Positions 28,921 to 38,657 of a stretch of DNA of 64,000 nt are shown one piece after another (position 1 is the first letter of the stretch; each line of letters opens with the position of its first letter). The notes under the pieces are model-generated. The model was not told where the DNA came from, did not search any database, and saw only the letters and a program-made list of their open reading frames with translations. The stretch lies in assembly GCA_028871055.1 (NCBI GenBank), contig JAGWON010000002.1, positions 1 to 64,000 of the forward strand, given 5' to 3'. The DNA comes from Alphaproteobacteria bacterium. GTDB lineage: Bacteria; Pseudomonadota; Alphaproteobacteria; ATCC43930; CGMCC-115725. The position numbers were made by a program, and so were the translations under genes.

Positions 28921-31900
28921 TCAGGGCGCGGCTTCGCGGTCGATGGCTTTCATGGCAGCCTGGGCGCGCCGCGCTTGCCTGTCGGTCTGTTTGTCCGCCG
29001 CGATCTCGGCGAGCCAGGGGCGAAGCGCAGCCGCGGCGTCGGCGAAGGCGTCGTGCAATTCGATGACCAGGCGTCCGGCGGTCGCTTGGTCGCCGGTCTT
29101 GCAGGCCTGTTCGAGTGCGATGCCGGTTTCGCGAACGCGATCGGCGCCGATATTGCCGGCCGCGCCGATGATCGTGTGCGTCTCCCGCGCCAGCGTCTGG
29201 AAGTCCCACTGGACGGTGCATTTCCGGGCCTGCGACAGGGATTTCTCGGTATTCGCGATATATGTCGCGACGAGATCGCCCAGGCTCTCGGACCCGACCA
29301 TCGATGTCAGCGCGTCGAGCCGCGACCGGTCGAGCGGCGGCGGCACGGCGGCGTGCGGCGCAGCGGTCTCGCCGTGGCCGCCGGCAACGGCAGCGCACTC
29401 GGCGGTTTCGACCTCGGCGGCAGCGTATTTCGCGAGCTTGCCGAGGAGAATCTCCGGCTGGATCGGCTTCGATACGTAATCGTCCATGCCGGCCTTGAGG
29501 TACTGCTCTTTCGCGCCGGCCATGGCATGGGCGGTGAGCACGATGATGGGAACCCGGTTCTTGGGCGGTGCCAGGGCGCGGATCTGCTGCGTCGCTTGCA
29601 TGCCGTCGAGCTCCGGCATCTGCACGTCCATCAGCACGACGTCGTAATCGTTGCGCCGCACCGCGTCGACGGCCTGATGGCCGTTCTCCGCGGTTTCAAC
29701 GTCGTGTCCGGCCTTGCGCAGCAGCGCCATCGCGAATTGCTGGTTGAACTTGTTGTCCTCGGCCAAGAGGATCCGCAGCGCGCGGCCCTTGGCCGCCGGA
29801 ACCTTCGGGCTGGCGCCGGCGGGTACGGGCACGGGAAGGGGTGCCGCGGCCTTGGCTTGCGCCGCTTCGTCCGGCGCGTGGCTGTAAAGCGAAACCAGGG
29901 TGTCGGACAGCTCGTGCTGACGCACCGGCTTCTCGAGCACCGCATCGAGAAAGCGCGACGCATCGGCGCCCAGGCTGTAGCGGCCGCCGGACGAGACCAT
30001 CACGATCTTGGTCTCGGCCAGTCCGGCGATGGACCGCACGCGCCGCGCCAGTCCTTCGCCCGACAACCCGGGCATCATCTGGTCGAGGAAGACGATGTCG
30101 TACGGCTTGCCGCGATGCCAGGCGCGCTCGAGCTCCGCCACCGCCTCGAACCCGTCGTCGACGCAGGTCACGTCGAGTCCGGTGGTCGCCAATTGGCGCG
30201 AGAGGATTTCGAGATTCATCTTCACGTCGTCGACCAGCAGGGCGCGCACGCCCTTGAGTTTGACCGCGAGCATGCGCGAATCGAGAACCGGCGCGACCGT
30301 CGGCATCAAGGGGATCTGGAACCAGAAGGTCGATCCGGCGCCGGGCTGGCTGGTCACCCCGATCTCGCCGCCCATCAATTCGACGAGCTGTTTGGAAATG
30401 GCCAGGCCGAGGCCGGTGCCGCCGAAGCGCCGCGTGATCGAACTGTCGGCCTGGGTGAATTTCTGGAACAACCGCGTCCGGACGTTCTCCGGCATGCCGA
30501 TGCCGGTATCCGACACCTCGCAGCGCACCAACGTCTTGCCGTCGTCCGTCCCGCTGCATTTGTCGCGCAGCGAAACCTGAACCGACACGGCGCCCTTTTC
30601 GGTGAATTTGATGGCGTTGCCGGTCAGGTTGAGGACGATCTGACGCAGTCGGGTGGCGTCGCCGTTGAAGTGGCCGGACGCCGCCGGATCGACGAACACG
30701 GCCAGGTCGATCCCCTTCTCCCGCGCCCTGGGTCCGAGCAATGCGACGGCGCTCTCGATCGAGCTCGGCAGATCGAAGTCGATGTTCTCGATCTCGACCT
30801 TGCCCGCTTCGAGTTTCGAAATGTCGAGAATGTCGTTGATGACGGTCAGCAGCGCCTCGCCCGATTGCTTCACGATCTCGGCATATTTGTGCTGCTCGTC
30901 ATCGAGCCCGGTATCGAGCAGCAGGCCGGTCATGCCGAGGATGGCGTTCATCGGCGTGCGCACCTCGTGGCTCATATTGGCGAGGAATTCGGATTTGGCC
31001 TGGCTCGCCGCCTCGGCTTGTTCCTTGGCCTGGCGCAGCGCCTCGTCGAGGCAACGCTGCTTTTCTTCCGCTTCGCGAATCTCGGTCATGTCGCGAATCG
31101 TGCCGACCCGGCGGACCGGGTGCCTGGCCGCGTCATAGACCACCTCGGACTCGCGCAGGATGATCCGGGTCGCGCCGTCGGGCCGGACGATGCGGAATTC
31201 GTCCTGTGCGATGACCCGGTCCGCGGCGCCTTCGCCGAACGCGGCGGCGACCCGGTCGCGGTCTTCGGGATGCACCTGGGCGAGGAAATTTTCGCGCGTC
31301 GGCACGAACGAGCCGCGATCGACGCCGAAGATTCGATAGGTTTCGTCGGACCACACGGCCTCGTCGGCCGCGAACTCTCGTTCGTAGCTGCCGACGCCGG
31401 CGATCCGCTGCGCCTGGGCGAGCTGCTCCTGGCTGTGATTCAGCCGCTCGGCCATCCGTTTGAGCTCTTCCTCCCGCTGCTTCAGCGCGGTGATGTCGAC
31501 GCGGATGCCGATGATGCCGCCGTCGGAGGTGCGCCGCTCGATGACCTGGCTCCAGTGGCCGTCGTCGTAGGCTCGGGTCAGATTGGTGTTCGCCGCGCGA
31601 TGGTGCGTCATGCGCTCGGCCACCCAGGCGTCGAGGTCGGCGCCGACATCCTTGACATAGCCGCTGCCGGCGTGCGCGCGCAGCAGGTCCTCGAACGGCG
31701 TGCCCGGAACGAGCAGTTGCGTGGCCTTGGGAAAATAGCGGCGCGTCGCGCTGTTGCAGATGACGATGCGGTCATCGGCGTCGCACAGCAGCAGGCTCGC
31801 CGGAACGCTCTCGATCGCCTCGGCGAAGCGACGATAGGTCAGCTCGGCGTGGCCTTCGGCAGCTTGTTTCTGCTGTTCGGCCAGGACCCGCGCGGTCACG

Positions 31901-32313
31901 TCGCTGCAGGAGACGATCGCGGCCGGACGTCCGGAGAAGATCAGCCGGTCGCGCGCGATCTCGACGAAGATGGGCGTGCCGTCCGCCTTGCGGTGGCGGC
32001 GGACGCCGACTTTCAGCGCGGTGCTCGCCTCGAAGTGATTGCGCAGCACTTGTTCGCGGTCTTCGGGCGCGACCAGATCCGTCATCGCCAGGCCTAGCAT
32101 CCGCTCGCGGCCGTAGCCGTACTGCGCCAGCGCGCTGTCGTTGACCTCGAGGAGTTTCAGCGTCTCCCAGTCGTAGACGTACATCGGCACCGGGTTCTTG
32201 GCGAACAGGAGCCGGAAGGATGCGCCGATCTCGTCCGCCGTGGGTTTCGTTGATTCGGCGCCGGCGACGCGTTGCAGGAGACCGGCGACCAGCGGATTCT
32301 GTGCGGCGCTCAT
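28921..32313 (-). CDS. hybrid sensor histidine kinase (multi-PAS, HisKA/HATPase, two REC, HPt)
   Basis: FLANMSHEVRTPMNAILGM H-box; GTGLGLAISKQLVELMGGEI; REC domains LLVDDVKMN.., ILLAEDNKFNQ..; C-terminal HPt-like helix ARETHTIIGAAGNIGA. Confidence 0.95.
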   Translation of the reverse strand: MSAAQNPLVAGLLQRVAGAESTKPTADEIGASFRLLFAKNPVPMYVYDWETLKLLEVNDSALAQYGYGRERMLGLAMTDLVAPEDREQVLRNHFEASTALKVGVRRHRKADGTPIFVEIARDRLIFSGRPAAIVSCSDVTARVLAEQQKQAAEGHAELTYRRFAEAIESVPASLLLCDADDRIVICNSATRRYFPKATQLLVPGTPFEDLLRAHAGSGYVKDVGADLDAWVAERMTHHRAANTNLTRAYDDGHWSQVIERRTSDGGIIGIRVDITALKQREEELKRMAERLNHSQEQLAQAQRIAGVGSYEREFAADEAVWSDETYRIFGVDRGSFVPTRENFLAQVHPEDRDRVAAAFGEGAADRVIAQDEFRIVRPDGATRIILRESEVVYDAARHPVRRVGTIRDMTEIREAEEKQRCLDEALRQAKEQAEAASQAKSEFLANMSHEVRTPMNAILGMTGLLLDTGLDDEQHKYAEIVKQSGEALLTVINDILDISKLEAGKVEIENIDFDLPSSIESAVALLGPRAREKGIDLAVFVDPAASGHFNGDATRLRQIVLNLTGNAIKFTEKGAVSVQVSLRDKCSGTDDGKTLVRCEVSDTGIGMPENVRTRLFQKFTQADSSITRRFGGTGLGLAISKQLVELMGGEIGVTSQPGAGSTFWFQIPLMPTVAPVLDSRMLAVKLKGVRALLVDDVKMNLEILSRQLATTGLDVTCVDDGFEAVAELERAWHRGKPYDIVFLDQMMPGLSGEGLARRVRSIAGLAETKIVMVSSGGRYSLGADASRFLDAVLEKPVRQHELSDTLVSLYSHAPDEAAQAKAAAPLPVPVPAGASPKVPAAKGRALRILLAEDNKFNQQFAMALLRKAGHDVETAENGHQAVDAVRRNDYDVVLMDVQMPELDGMQATQQIRALAPPKNRVPIIVLTAHAMAGAKEQYLKAGMDDYVSKPIQPEILLGKLAKYAAAEVETAECAAVAGGHGETAAPHAAVPPPLDRSRLDALTSMVGSESLGDLVATYIANTEKSLSQARKCTVQWDFQTLARETHTIIGAAGNIGADRVRETGIALEQACKTGDQATAGRLVIELHDAFADAAAALRPWLAEIAADKQTDRQARRAQAAMKAIDREAAP

Positions 32314-32821
32314 GGCGTGCCGTGCGCGCGAACCACGGCGTGGCGGATGCCCGGCATGCGAAGTCTCCTTTATCGGCGATGAGTCCGATGCGGCATCCCG
32401 AAGACTATCCCGCAGATTTTTAAAATGAATTAAGCGTAGGCGGCCCCGGCCGGCCCGCGGTCAGGCACCGGACTCGCGCCCCGCGGCGCGCCGCGAATTG
32501 CGGCCCGCGCGGCCGGCCTTAAGACTCTCCTAACCATCCGGCCGGACGCGCCGGAAAGTGGCGTGCCGACCCCTTGAGATCGGTCGCGTACGTGCGCCGG
32601 GACGAGGTCCCATGGGTCCGCCGCACGTCCGCTTCGTCCGCCCAATCGGGCGCGGCGAGATCGATCAAGTGTTCGCGCCCAGCATCGACGGTCATGGCGG
32701 TCCTCCCGCGCCGATCATAGGTCGAAACCTGAGGAATTTTCAAAGCGTGGCCCCGGTGTGCTTGGCAAGCGCGTCGGATCGCTCTCGACCGGCGCACGCG
32801 GCCGAATTAGGATGCCGCCAC

Positions 32822-32930
32822 CCATTGGGGAGTAGCCGCCCGGCTGGTCCGGGTCATGCGTCAACACACTTGGCGAAGGTCGCTATGGCGCATGGGGCTC
32901 ACGAGCATGGCGAGACCAACGGTCCGATCC
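32822..32930 (+). ncRNA. yybP-ykoY (manganese) riboswitch
   Basis: CCATTGGGGAGTAGCCGCC ... GTCATGCGTCAACACACTTGGCG ... GGCGAGACCAACGG; conserved GGGGAGUAGC and GAGACC loops flanked by pairing P1; upstream of UPF0016 transporter. Confidence 0.85.
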
Positions 32931-32991
32931 TTCCGCTTGCCGGGCGGGAGGGGTCGGCCGTGGTCTTACCCCGCCTGGCCTGGATGCTCGC

Positions 32992-33570
32992 ATGGAATCC
33001 CTCATCGTCTCGTTCGTCACGGTGGCTATCGCCGAGCTCGGCGATCGCACGCAGCTCATCGCCTTCATGCTCGCCGTGCGCTATCGCCGGCCGTGGCCGA
33101 TTCTGGCCGGCATGTTGCTGGCGACACTGGCGGCGCACGCGCTCGCCGGCGTTATCGGCCGCTCGTTCGGCGCCTTGCTGACGCCGGGACTGGTCGACGG
33201 CATCGTCGGTCTGGGCCTCGTCGCGATGGGCGTCTGGGCGCTCAACGCCGACACGCACGACGGCGCGATTGCGGCCAAAAATCGCGGCGCGTTCATTGCC
33301 ACGCTGGTGACCTTTTTCCTCGCCGAGATGGGCGACAAGACGCAGATCGCGACCGCTGCGCTCGCCGCCGGCTATCCGAATCTGTTCGCGGTAATCGGCG
33401 GATCGACGGCGGGACTCATGCTGGTCAACCTGCCGGCGGTGTTCATCGGCAAGGCGTTCGAGAAGCGACTGCCGATGCGGGCGATCCATGTCGGCGCGGC
33501 AATCCTGTTCGGCGCCCTCGGCGTGCTGTTCCTGGCGCGGGCGCTCGCGTATTTTGCCGAGCCTTCATAG
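32992..33570 (+). CDS. TMEM165/GDT1 (UPF0016) family Mn2+ transporter
   Basis: Two ExGD(K/R)TQ motifs: ELGDRTQLIAFMLA and EMGDKTQIATAALA. Confidence 0.93.
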   Translation: MESLIVSFVTVAIAELGDRTQLIAFMLAVRYRRPWPILAGMLLATLAAHALAGVIGRSFGALLTPGLVDGIVGLGLVAMGVWALNADTHDGAIAAKNRGAFIATLVTFFLAEMGDKTQIATAALAAGYPNLFAVIGGSTAGLMLVNLPAVFIGKAFEKRLPMRAIHVGAAILFGALGVLFLARALAYFAEPS

Positions 33571-33672
33571 TCGTATCGACCGCGCGGGCGCGATTTGTTA
33601 GGAGTGGCGCCTGGACCGCCGGAGTTCGCCGTCGCATGGCCCTCACGCTCTACAACACGCTGACCCGCCGCA
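33535..33672 (+). repeat. 138-bp direct repeat, copy 1 (UPF0016 3' end + cysS leader + first cysS codons)
   Basis: Aligned by eye to 35678-35815 with 3 mismatches. Confidence 0.95.
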
Positions 33673-33989
33673 CCGAGTCGGTCTGCGCCACGCTCGCGAC
33701 AAACGCCGCCAGCCGCCACAGGCAGATCGTTCCGTGCTGCATGATCAAGAGCGCAAGCCACGACAACGTCTCGCGCCTTGTGGCCGACAAGTCGATGTAT
33801 TTTGCTACCGCCTCGGATAAGGCGTTCGAGAAAATCGATTGCATGATCGCGATCCTGTGCTGCCAGGCAAAGAATCGCCTTTATGAATCATCTGAACGCC
33901 TTATCCAACCGCGTCTAGTACGATGCGCCGTCCCCGAGTGTTTTTTGTCGTCCCAATCGCCGCAATGTGGTAGATCTAATTTAGACTAG
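33636..33989 (+). pseudogene. chimeric ORF beginning with duplicated cysS start ([12 protein letters not shown]) fused to unrelated sequence
   Basis: First 12 codons identical to cysS at 35779; remainder shows no cysteinyl-tRNA synthetase similarity. Confidence 0.6.
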
Positions 33990-34038
33990 TTTTAGGAGCG
34001 CGCGTCGCTGGCGCTCGCGTAGTGGGGGAGCAAAATCC

Positions 34039-34968
34039 ATGTCATTGCTAAGTGCCGCGCGCGGCGCTGCCGCGCTGCTGAGTCTTGCGCTCGTGTTTTT
34101 CTTCGCGCCGACGGATCGCGCCGCAGCCGGTCAGTGCAAAGACCCGTGGGTGACCCAGGCGGTGCAGCAGGTAACCGGGCGGTCCCCCAACGGCTCCGGC
34201 GACAACGGCGAGTGCAACATCTACCGTTACGGCGGCGGCCATTGGAGCAGCTACAGCGACCTCGTGGCTAAGGTGCGGTTTGCATTCGGCAAGGGTCCGG
34301 CGCCGGGTCAAGCGGCCGCGACCGTCGCGGGCCAGTGCAAGGACCCATGGGTGACACAGGCGGTGCGCCAAGTGACCGGCCGCCCGCCTCAAGGCTCGGG
34401 CGATAACGGCGAGTGCAACAAGTACCGCTACGGCGGCGGCCATTGGAGCAATTACAACGATCTCGTGGCGAAGGTGCGGTTCGCCTTCGGCCAGGTTCCG
34501 GCGCCGGGTCAACCGGCCGCGACCGTCGCGGGACAGTGCAAGGACGCGTGGGTGACCCAGGCGGTGCGTCAGGTGACCGGCCGCTCGCCCCGCGGCTCCG
34601 GCGACAATGGCGAGTGCAACATCTACCGCTACGGCGGCGGCCATTGGACCGATTACAACGATCTCGTGGCCAAGGTGCGGTTCGCCTTCGGTCAAACCAC
34701 AGCGCCGGCTGTCGCCGCGCCGAGCCTCGCACCGAATATCAATAACTACGCCGTACGGCCTGGAATCGTCGGCCCCAACGGCGGGTCGCTCATCGGTCAG
34801 GACGGCGCCGGCGTCGTCTCACATGACGGCGGCACGCTCATCGGCCAGGACGGCGCCGGCGTCGTCGGCCCCGGCGGTGCATCGCTCGTCGATCCACGCG
34901 GTGCTGGCACGGTCTCGCAGGGTGGCGGGAACTTCATCGGCCACGACGCGGCCAACGGCTCACAATAA
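34039..34968 (+). CDS. secreted protein with three 67-aa tandem repeats and 16-aa C-terminal repeats
   Basis: Signal peptide; GQCKDPWVTQAVxQVTGRxPxGSGDNGECNxYRYGGGHWxxYxDLVAKVRFAFG repeated at 34129, 34330, 34531. Confidence 0.8.
   Translation: MSLLSAARGAAALLSLALVFFFAPTDRAAAGQCKDPWVTQAVQQVTGRSPNGSGDNGECNIYRYGGGHWSSYSDLVAKVRFAFGKGPAPGQAAATVAGQCKDPWVTQAVRQVTGRPPQGSGDNGECNKYRYGGGHWSNYNDLVAKVRFAFGQVPAPGQPAATVAGQCKDAWVTQAVRQVTGRSPRGSGDNGECNIYRYGGGHWTDYNDLVAKVRFAFGQTTAPAVAAPSLAPNINNYAVRPGIVGPNGGSLIGQDGAGVVSHDGGTLIGQDGAGVVGPGGASLVDPRGAGTVSQGGGNFIGHDAANGSQ
34129..34695 (+). repeat. coding tandem repeat, unit 201 bp, about 2.8 copies
   Basis: Repeat starts (GQCKD) at 34129, 34330 and 34531. Confidence 0.95.
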
Positions 34969-34969
34969 A

Positions 34970-35641
34970 ATGAGCGGGCTTGCGCGACGCCGGCTCAGCT
35001 TGCCCCGGTGCCGGTTCCTGGCGGCTTTCATCCTGCTGGGAGCGACGATCATGGTGCTCGCGCCGCGCGACGCGACCGCTCAGGTTGGCGGACAATACAA
35101 GGTCGGCGATCGCGTGGCGGCGAATTTTGGCACCGGCTATCTCGACTCGGTCATTGTCCGGATTGATCCGCGTAACGCTTATCCTTATCGCGTGCATCCG
35201 TTCGGCTTTGAGGACACCATGGACTCGTCGTTTGCGGCGTCCGACCTCAAGCCGTACGGCTCGGTTCCGACCAAGCCAGTCCCCGGCGCCACCAACGACC
35301 CGAAGTTCCTGGCCCTCCAAGGCAAGAAGCCGTTCCAGCCGACGAAAGTCTATCCCGGCGCCTATGAATGCTGGACGCTGTCGGGCGGCGGCGCGGCGTC
35401 GCTTCAGCCGGCGATGCAGCTCAATTTCACCATCCTCGACGATCGTCGCTACCGCGACGTCGCGGGCACGACCGGCAGCTACCGGTTCGATCCGGCCACC
35501 GCGACGCTCGTGTTCCAGGGCGGGACGTTGAACCGTCAGCGAGCCAGGTACGAGCAGATCGCGAACCCGCCGACTGCCGCGCAGCCGCCGAAGGTGACGC
35601 TGCTCGTCTCCGGCGATTCCTGCGACCGTCGGATGCGGTAG
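34970..35641 (+). CDS. hypothetical secreted protein
   Basis: Signal peptide [41 protein letters not shown] overlaps/abuts the upstream stop. Confidence 0.65.
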   Translation: MSGLARRRLSLPRCRFLAAFILLGATIMVLAPRDATAQVGGQYKVGDRVAANFGTGYLDSVIVRIDPRNAYPYRVHPFGFEDTMDSSFAASDLKPYGSVPTKPVPGATNDPKFLALQGKKPFQPTKVYPGAYECWTLSGGGAASLQPAMQLNFTILDDRRYRDVAGTTGSYRFDPATATLVFQGGTLNRQRARYEQIANPPTAAQPPKVTLLVSGDSCDRRMR

Positions 35642-35677
35642 GCGATCGGCCTCGACCGATACCGCGCTGCCGGCGTC

Positions 35678-35815
35678 GCGCGGGCGCTCGCGCATTTTGC
35701 CGGGCCATCATAGTCGTATCGACCGCGCGGGCGCGATTTGTTAGGAGTGGCGCCTGGACCGCCGGAGTTCGCCGTCGCATGGCCCTCACGCTCTACAACA
35801 CGCTGACCCGCCGCA
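35678..35815 (+). repeat. 138-bp direct repeat, copy 2
   Basis: See copy at 33535-33672. Confidence 0.95.
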
Positions 35816-37236
35816 AGGAGGAATTCGCGCCGCTCGATCCGGCGAACGTGCGGATGTATGTCTGCGGCCCGACGGTCTACGACTTCGCGCATATCGGCAA
35901 CGCGCGGCCGGTGATCGTCTTCGACGTGCTTTACCGCCTGCTGCGCGACCGCTATGGCGCTGGCCACGTCAAATACGTCCGCAACATCACCGACGTCGAC
36001 GACAAGATCAACGCCGCCGCCAAGGCCAACCACGAGCCGATCGGCGCGCTCACCGCGCGCACCGCCCAGGCGTTCCACGAGGACGTTGCCGCGCTCGGCT
36101 GCCTGCCGCCCGACGTCGAGCCGCGCGCGACCGAGCACATCGCGCCGATGATCGCGATGATAGAAGCGCTGCTCGCTTCGGGCCACGCCTATGGCGCCGA
36201 GGGGCATGTCCTCTTCGCGGTGCCGAGCATGCCGGATTACGGCCGGCTGTCGCGTCGGGATCGGGATGAATTGATCGCCGGCGCGCGCGTCGAAGTTGCG
36301 CCTTACAAGCGCGATCCGGCCGATTTCGTGCTGTGGAAGCCGTCGCCGCCCGATCTGCCCGGCTGGGACAGTCCGTGGGGCCGCGGCCGGCCGGGCTGGC
36401 ACCTCGAATGCTCGGCGATGAGCGAAGTGCATCTGGGCGAGAGCTTCGACATTCACGGCGGCGGCCTCGACCTCGTCTTTCCGCACCACGAGAACGAGAT
36501 CGCGCAAAGCGTCTGTGCCCATCACGGCAAGCCGTTCGTCAAATTCTGGCTGCACAACGGCTTCGTCACGGTGAACGGCGCCAAAATGGCGAAGTCCGAG
36601 GGCAATTTCGTCACCATCCGCGATGTCTTGAAGCAGACGCCGGGCGAGGCGGCGCGGCTTGCCATGCTGACCGCGCATTACCGCGATCCGCTCGACTGGA
36701 CCGCCGAGCGCCTGGCCGAGGCCAAGCGCACGCTCGATCGCTTCTACCTGGCGCTGCGTTCGGTTGAGGACGTGCCGGCGGAAGGGCGAGGCGCCAAGAC
36801 GCGCGGCGCGCTCGACGACGACCTCAACACGCCGATGGCGTTGGCGGCGCTGCACGAGGACGTGGTGGCGCTCAACAAGGCCCAGACTCGGGCGGAAAAA
36901 TCGCGGCTCAAGGGCGCGCTGCTGGACTCGGGCGCGTTGCTCGGTATCCTGCAGCAGAAACCGGAGGCTTGGCTTCAGGGCACGATAGGCCACGCCGTCA
37001 CCGCCACGCAAAAAACTGTCGCTGGGACCGAGGCAGAAGTCAGAAAGGCTATTGATACGAAGATCGAAGATATTGCGACGATGGTTGCCGAGATCGAAGC
37101 GCAGATCGCCGCGCGCAACGCCGCGCGCCAGGCGCGCAACTTTGCCGAGGCCGACCGCATCCGCAATGACCTCGCGCTCCGTGGGATTCTTCTGGAAGAC
37201 GGCCCCCGCGGAACCACCTGGCGAAGGGCGGGATGA
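35779..37236 (+). CDS. cysS: cysteinyl-tRNA synthetase
   Basis: [58 protein letters not shown]. Confidence 0.96.
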   Translation: MALTLYNTLTRRKEEFAPLDPANVRMYVCGPTVYDFAHIGNARPVIVFDVLYRLLRDRYGAGHVKYVRNITDVDDKINAAAKANHEPIGALTARTAQAFHEDVAALGCLPPDVEPRATEHIAPMIAMIEALLASGHAYGAEGHVLFAVPSMPDYGRLSRRDRDELIAGARVEVAPYKRDPADFVLWKPSPPDLPGWDSPWGRGRPGWHLECSAMSEVHLGESFDIHGGGLDLVFPHHENEIAQSVCAHHGKPFVKFWLHNGFVTVNGAKMAKSEGNFVTIRDVLKQTPGEAARLAMLTAHYRDPLDWTAERLAEAKRTLDRFYLALRSVEDVPAEGRGAKTRGALDDDLNTPMALAALHEDVVALNKAQTRAEKSRLKGALLDSGALLGILQQKPEAWLQGTIGHAVTATQKTVAGTEAEVRKAIDTKIEDIATMVAEIEAQIAARNAARQARNFAEADRIRNDLALRGILLEDGPRGTTWRRAG

Positions 37237-37249
37237 CGCGTGCCGCGCG

Positions 37250-37320
37250 TCATGCCCGGACTTGTTCCGGGCATCCACGCCTTCAAGACGTGGATGGCCG
37301 GGTCGAGCCCGGCCATGACG
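37250..37320. repeat. intergenic palindromic mosaic element
   Basis: TCATGCCCGGACTTGTTCCGGGCATCCACGCCTTCAAGACGTGGATGGCCGGGTCGAGCCCGGCCATGACG. Confidence 0.85.
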
Positions 37321-37441
37321 ATACGCTTGCGTAAGGTAAGTCGGCTTGCGCACCATCGACGCGAAGCTACCCTTGCCCCCCTTGAGGAAGAGGGAAGGGT
37401 GAGGAGGGTGTTCAACGACGCCGATTGCCAAGGAGGCTCTC

Positions 37442-37723
37442 ATGGTCAAGGCGGTATGGAATGGCGAGACGATCGCCGAGAGCGACAAGACCGTGGTGGT
37501 CGAAGGTAATCACTACTTCCCGCCCGAGGCGGTGAAAAAGGCCGCGCTCAAGCCGAGCGACAGCACCTATACCTGTCCGTGGAAGGGCGACGCGCGCTAT
37601 TTCACCGTCGTCGCCGGCGGCCAGGAAAACAAAGACGCCGCCTGGACCTATCCCGCGCCCAAGTCGGCGGCGGCCAACATCAAGGGCCGCATCGCCTTCT
37701 GGAAAGGCGTGCAGGTCTCGTAA
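37442..37723 (+). CDS. DUF427 family protein
   Basis: VKAVWNGETIAESDKTVVVEGNHYFPPEAV...TYTCPWKGDARYFTV. Confidence 0.9.
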   Translation: MVKAVWNGETIAESDKTVVVEGNHYFPPEAVKKAALKPSDSTYTCPWKGDARYFTVVAGGQENKDAAWTYPAPKSAAANIKGRIAFWKGVQVS

Positions 37724-37756
37724 GCGCGCCGGCGTGAGCGGGCGCCGCCGCGCCGG

Positions 37757-38131
37757 CTATCGTTGCGCCGCCGGTTGCGGCTTGGGCACGACGGCGATGA
37801 ATTCGAGCGGCGCGTCGCCGAGGTTCTCGCCGGCGTGACGTTGTGCCGGCACCCATTCGACATCGCCCGCCCGCGGCCGTTCGACGCGCGTCTCGCCGGT
37901 CGCGAGCGTGTCCTTGAGCGCGCCGGCGGTCAGCCAGATCACCACGCGCGGTGTCACGTCGTGCAGCGGTATCTTCTGGTGCGGCGCCAGGCGGATGCGG
38001 ATCACGCTGACCGATGCGTTGTCGAGCAGAAGTCGCGCGCCGGGCGGGCCCACGACCTGCACGCGGTCTTGCGCTGCCGCCGCCGCGGCCAGGCCCGATG
38101 CCAACAGCAAACCGGCAAGCGTCCATTTCAT
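37757..38131 (-). CDS. secreted cupin-like protein
   Basis: Signal peptide MKWTLAGLLLASGLAAAAAAQ; cupin pattern APHQKIPLHDVTPRVVIWLTAG...EWVPAQRHAGENLGDAPLEFIAV. Confidence 0.7.
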   Translation of the reverse strand: MKWTLAGLLLASGLAAAAAAQDRVQVVGPPGARLLLDNASVSVIRIRLAPHQKIPLHDVTPRVVIWLTAGALKDTLATGETRVERPRAGDVEWVPAQRHAGENLGDAPLEFIAVVPKPQPAAQR

Positions 38132-38203
38132 GTCTGTCCTCCTTGACAAAAGCCGGGCCGAGGCTACGAGTTGAAGTTCACTTGAGGTCAAGGGGATTCC
38201 GCC

Positions 38204-38629
38204 ATGCGTGCCATGGGCATCGGCGAGGTGGCGAAGCGTGTGGCCCTGCGGCCGTCGGCGATCCGCTACTACGAAAAGGCGGGCTTGCTTCCCGCGCCGG
38301 ACCGGGTGAGCGGCCGGCGCCGCTACGGCGAAGCGGTCCTCGAGCGCCTCGCGATCATACGCTTCGCGCAGCGTGTCGGCTTCCGCATTGCCGAGATCAA
38401 GCTGCTGCTCGACGGCTTCGCCGTCCGTCCGCCGCCCGAACGGTGGCGCCGGATGGCACGGCAAAAGATGGCCGAAGCCAACCTGCTGATCCGCGAGGCG
38501 ACGACCATGCGCGACCTCCTGCGACGCACGCTGCGTCACAAATGTCCGAAGCTGGTCGAGCGCGGCGCGGCGGTCGCGTCCTGCCCGCGCGCGGCGGCCG
38601 TCGCGAAACGCCGGGCGCCCGACCGCTGA
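38204..38629 (+). CDS. MerR-family transcriptional regulator
   Basis: IGEVAKRVALRPSAIRYYEKAGLLPAPDRVSGRRRYGEAVLERL. Confidence 0.92.
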   Translation: MRAMGIGEVAKRVALRPSAIRYYEKAGLLPAPDRVSGRRRYGEAVLERLAIIRFAQRVGFRIAEIKLLLDGFAVRPPPERWRRMARQKMAEANLLIREATTMRDLLRRTLRHKCPKLVERGAAVASCPRAAAVAKRRAPDR

Positions 38630-38657
38630 CCGTTCGGACCGCGCGTTGCCGCGCCCG

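Noticed and set aside
28975-32097. 1040-aa plus-strand ORF
   Set aside because: Exactly antisense to the well-supported hybrid histidine kinase; Arg/Gly/Ala/His-rich composition typical of high-GC shadow ORFs.
35536-37488. 650-aa minus-strand ORF
   Set aside because: Antisense to cysS.
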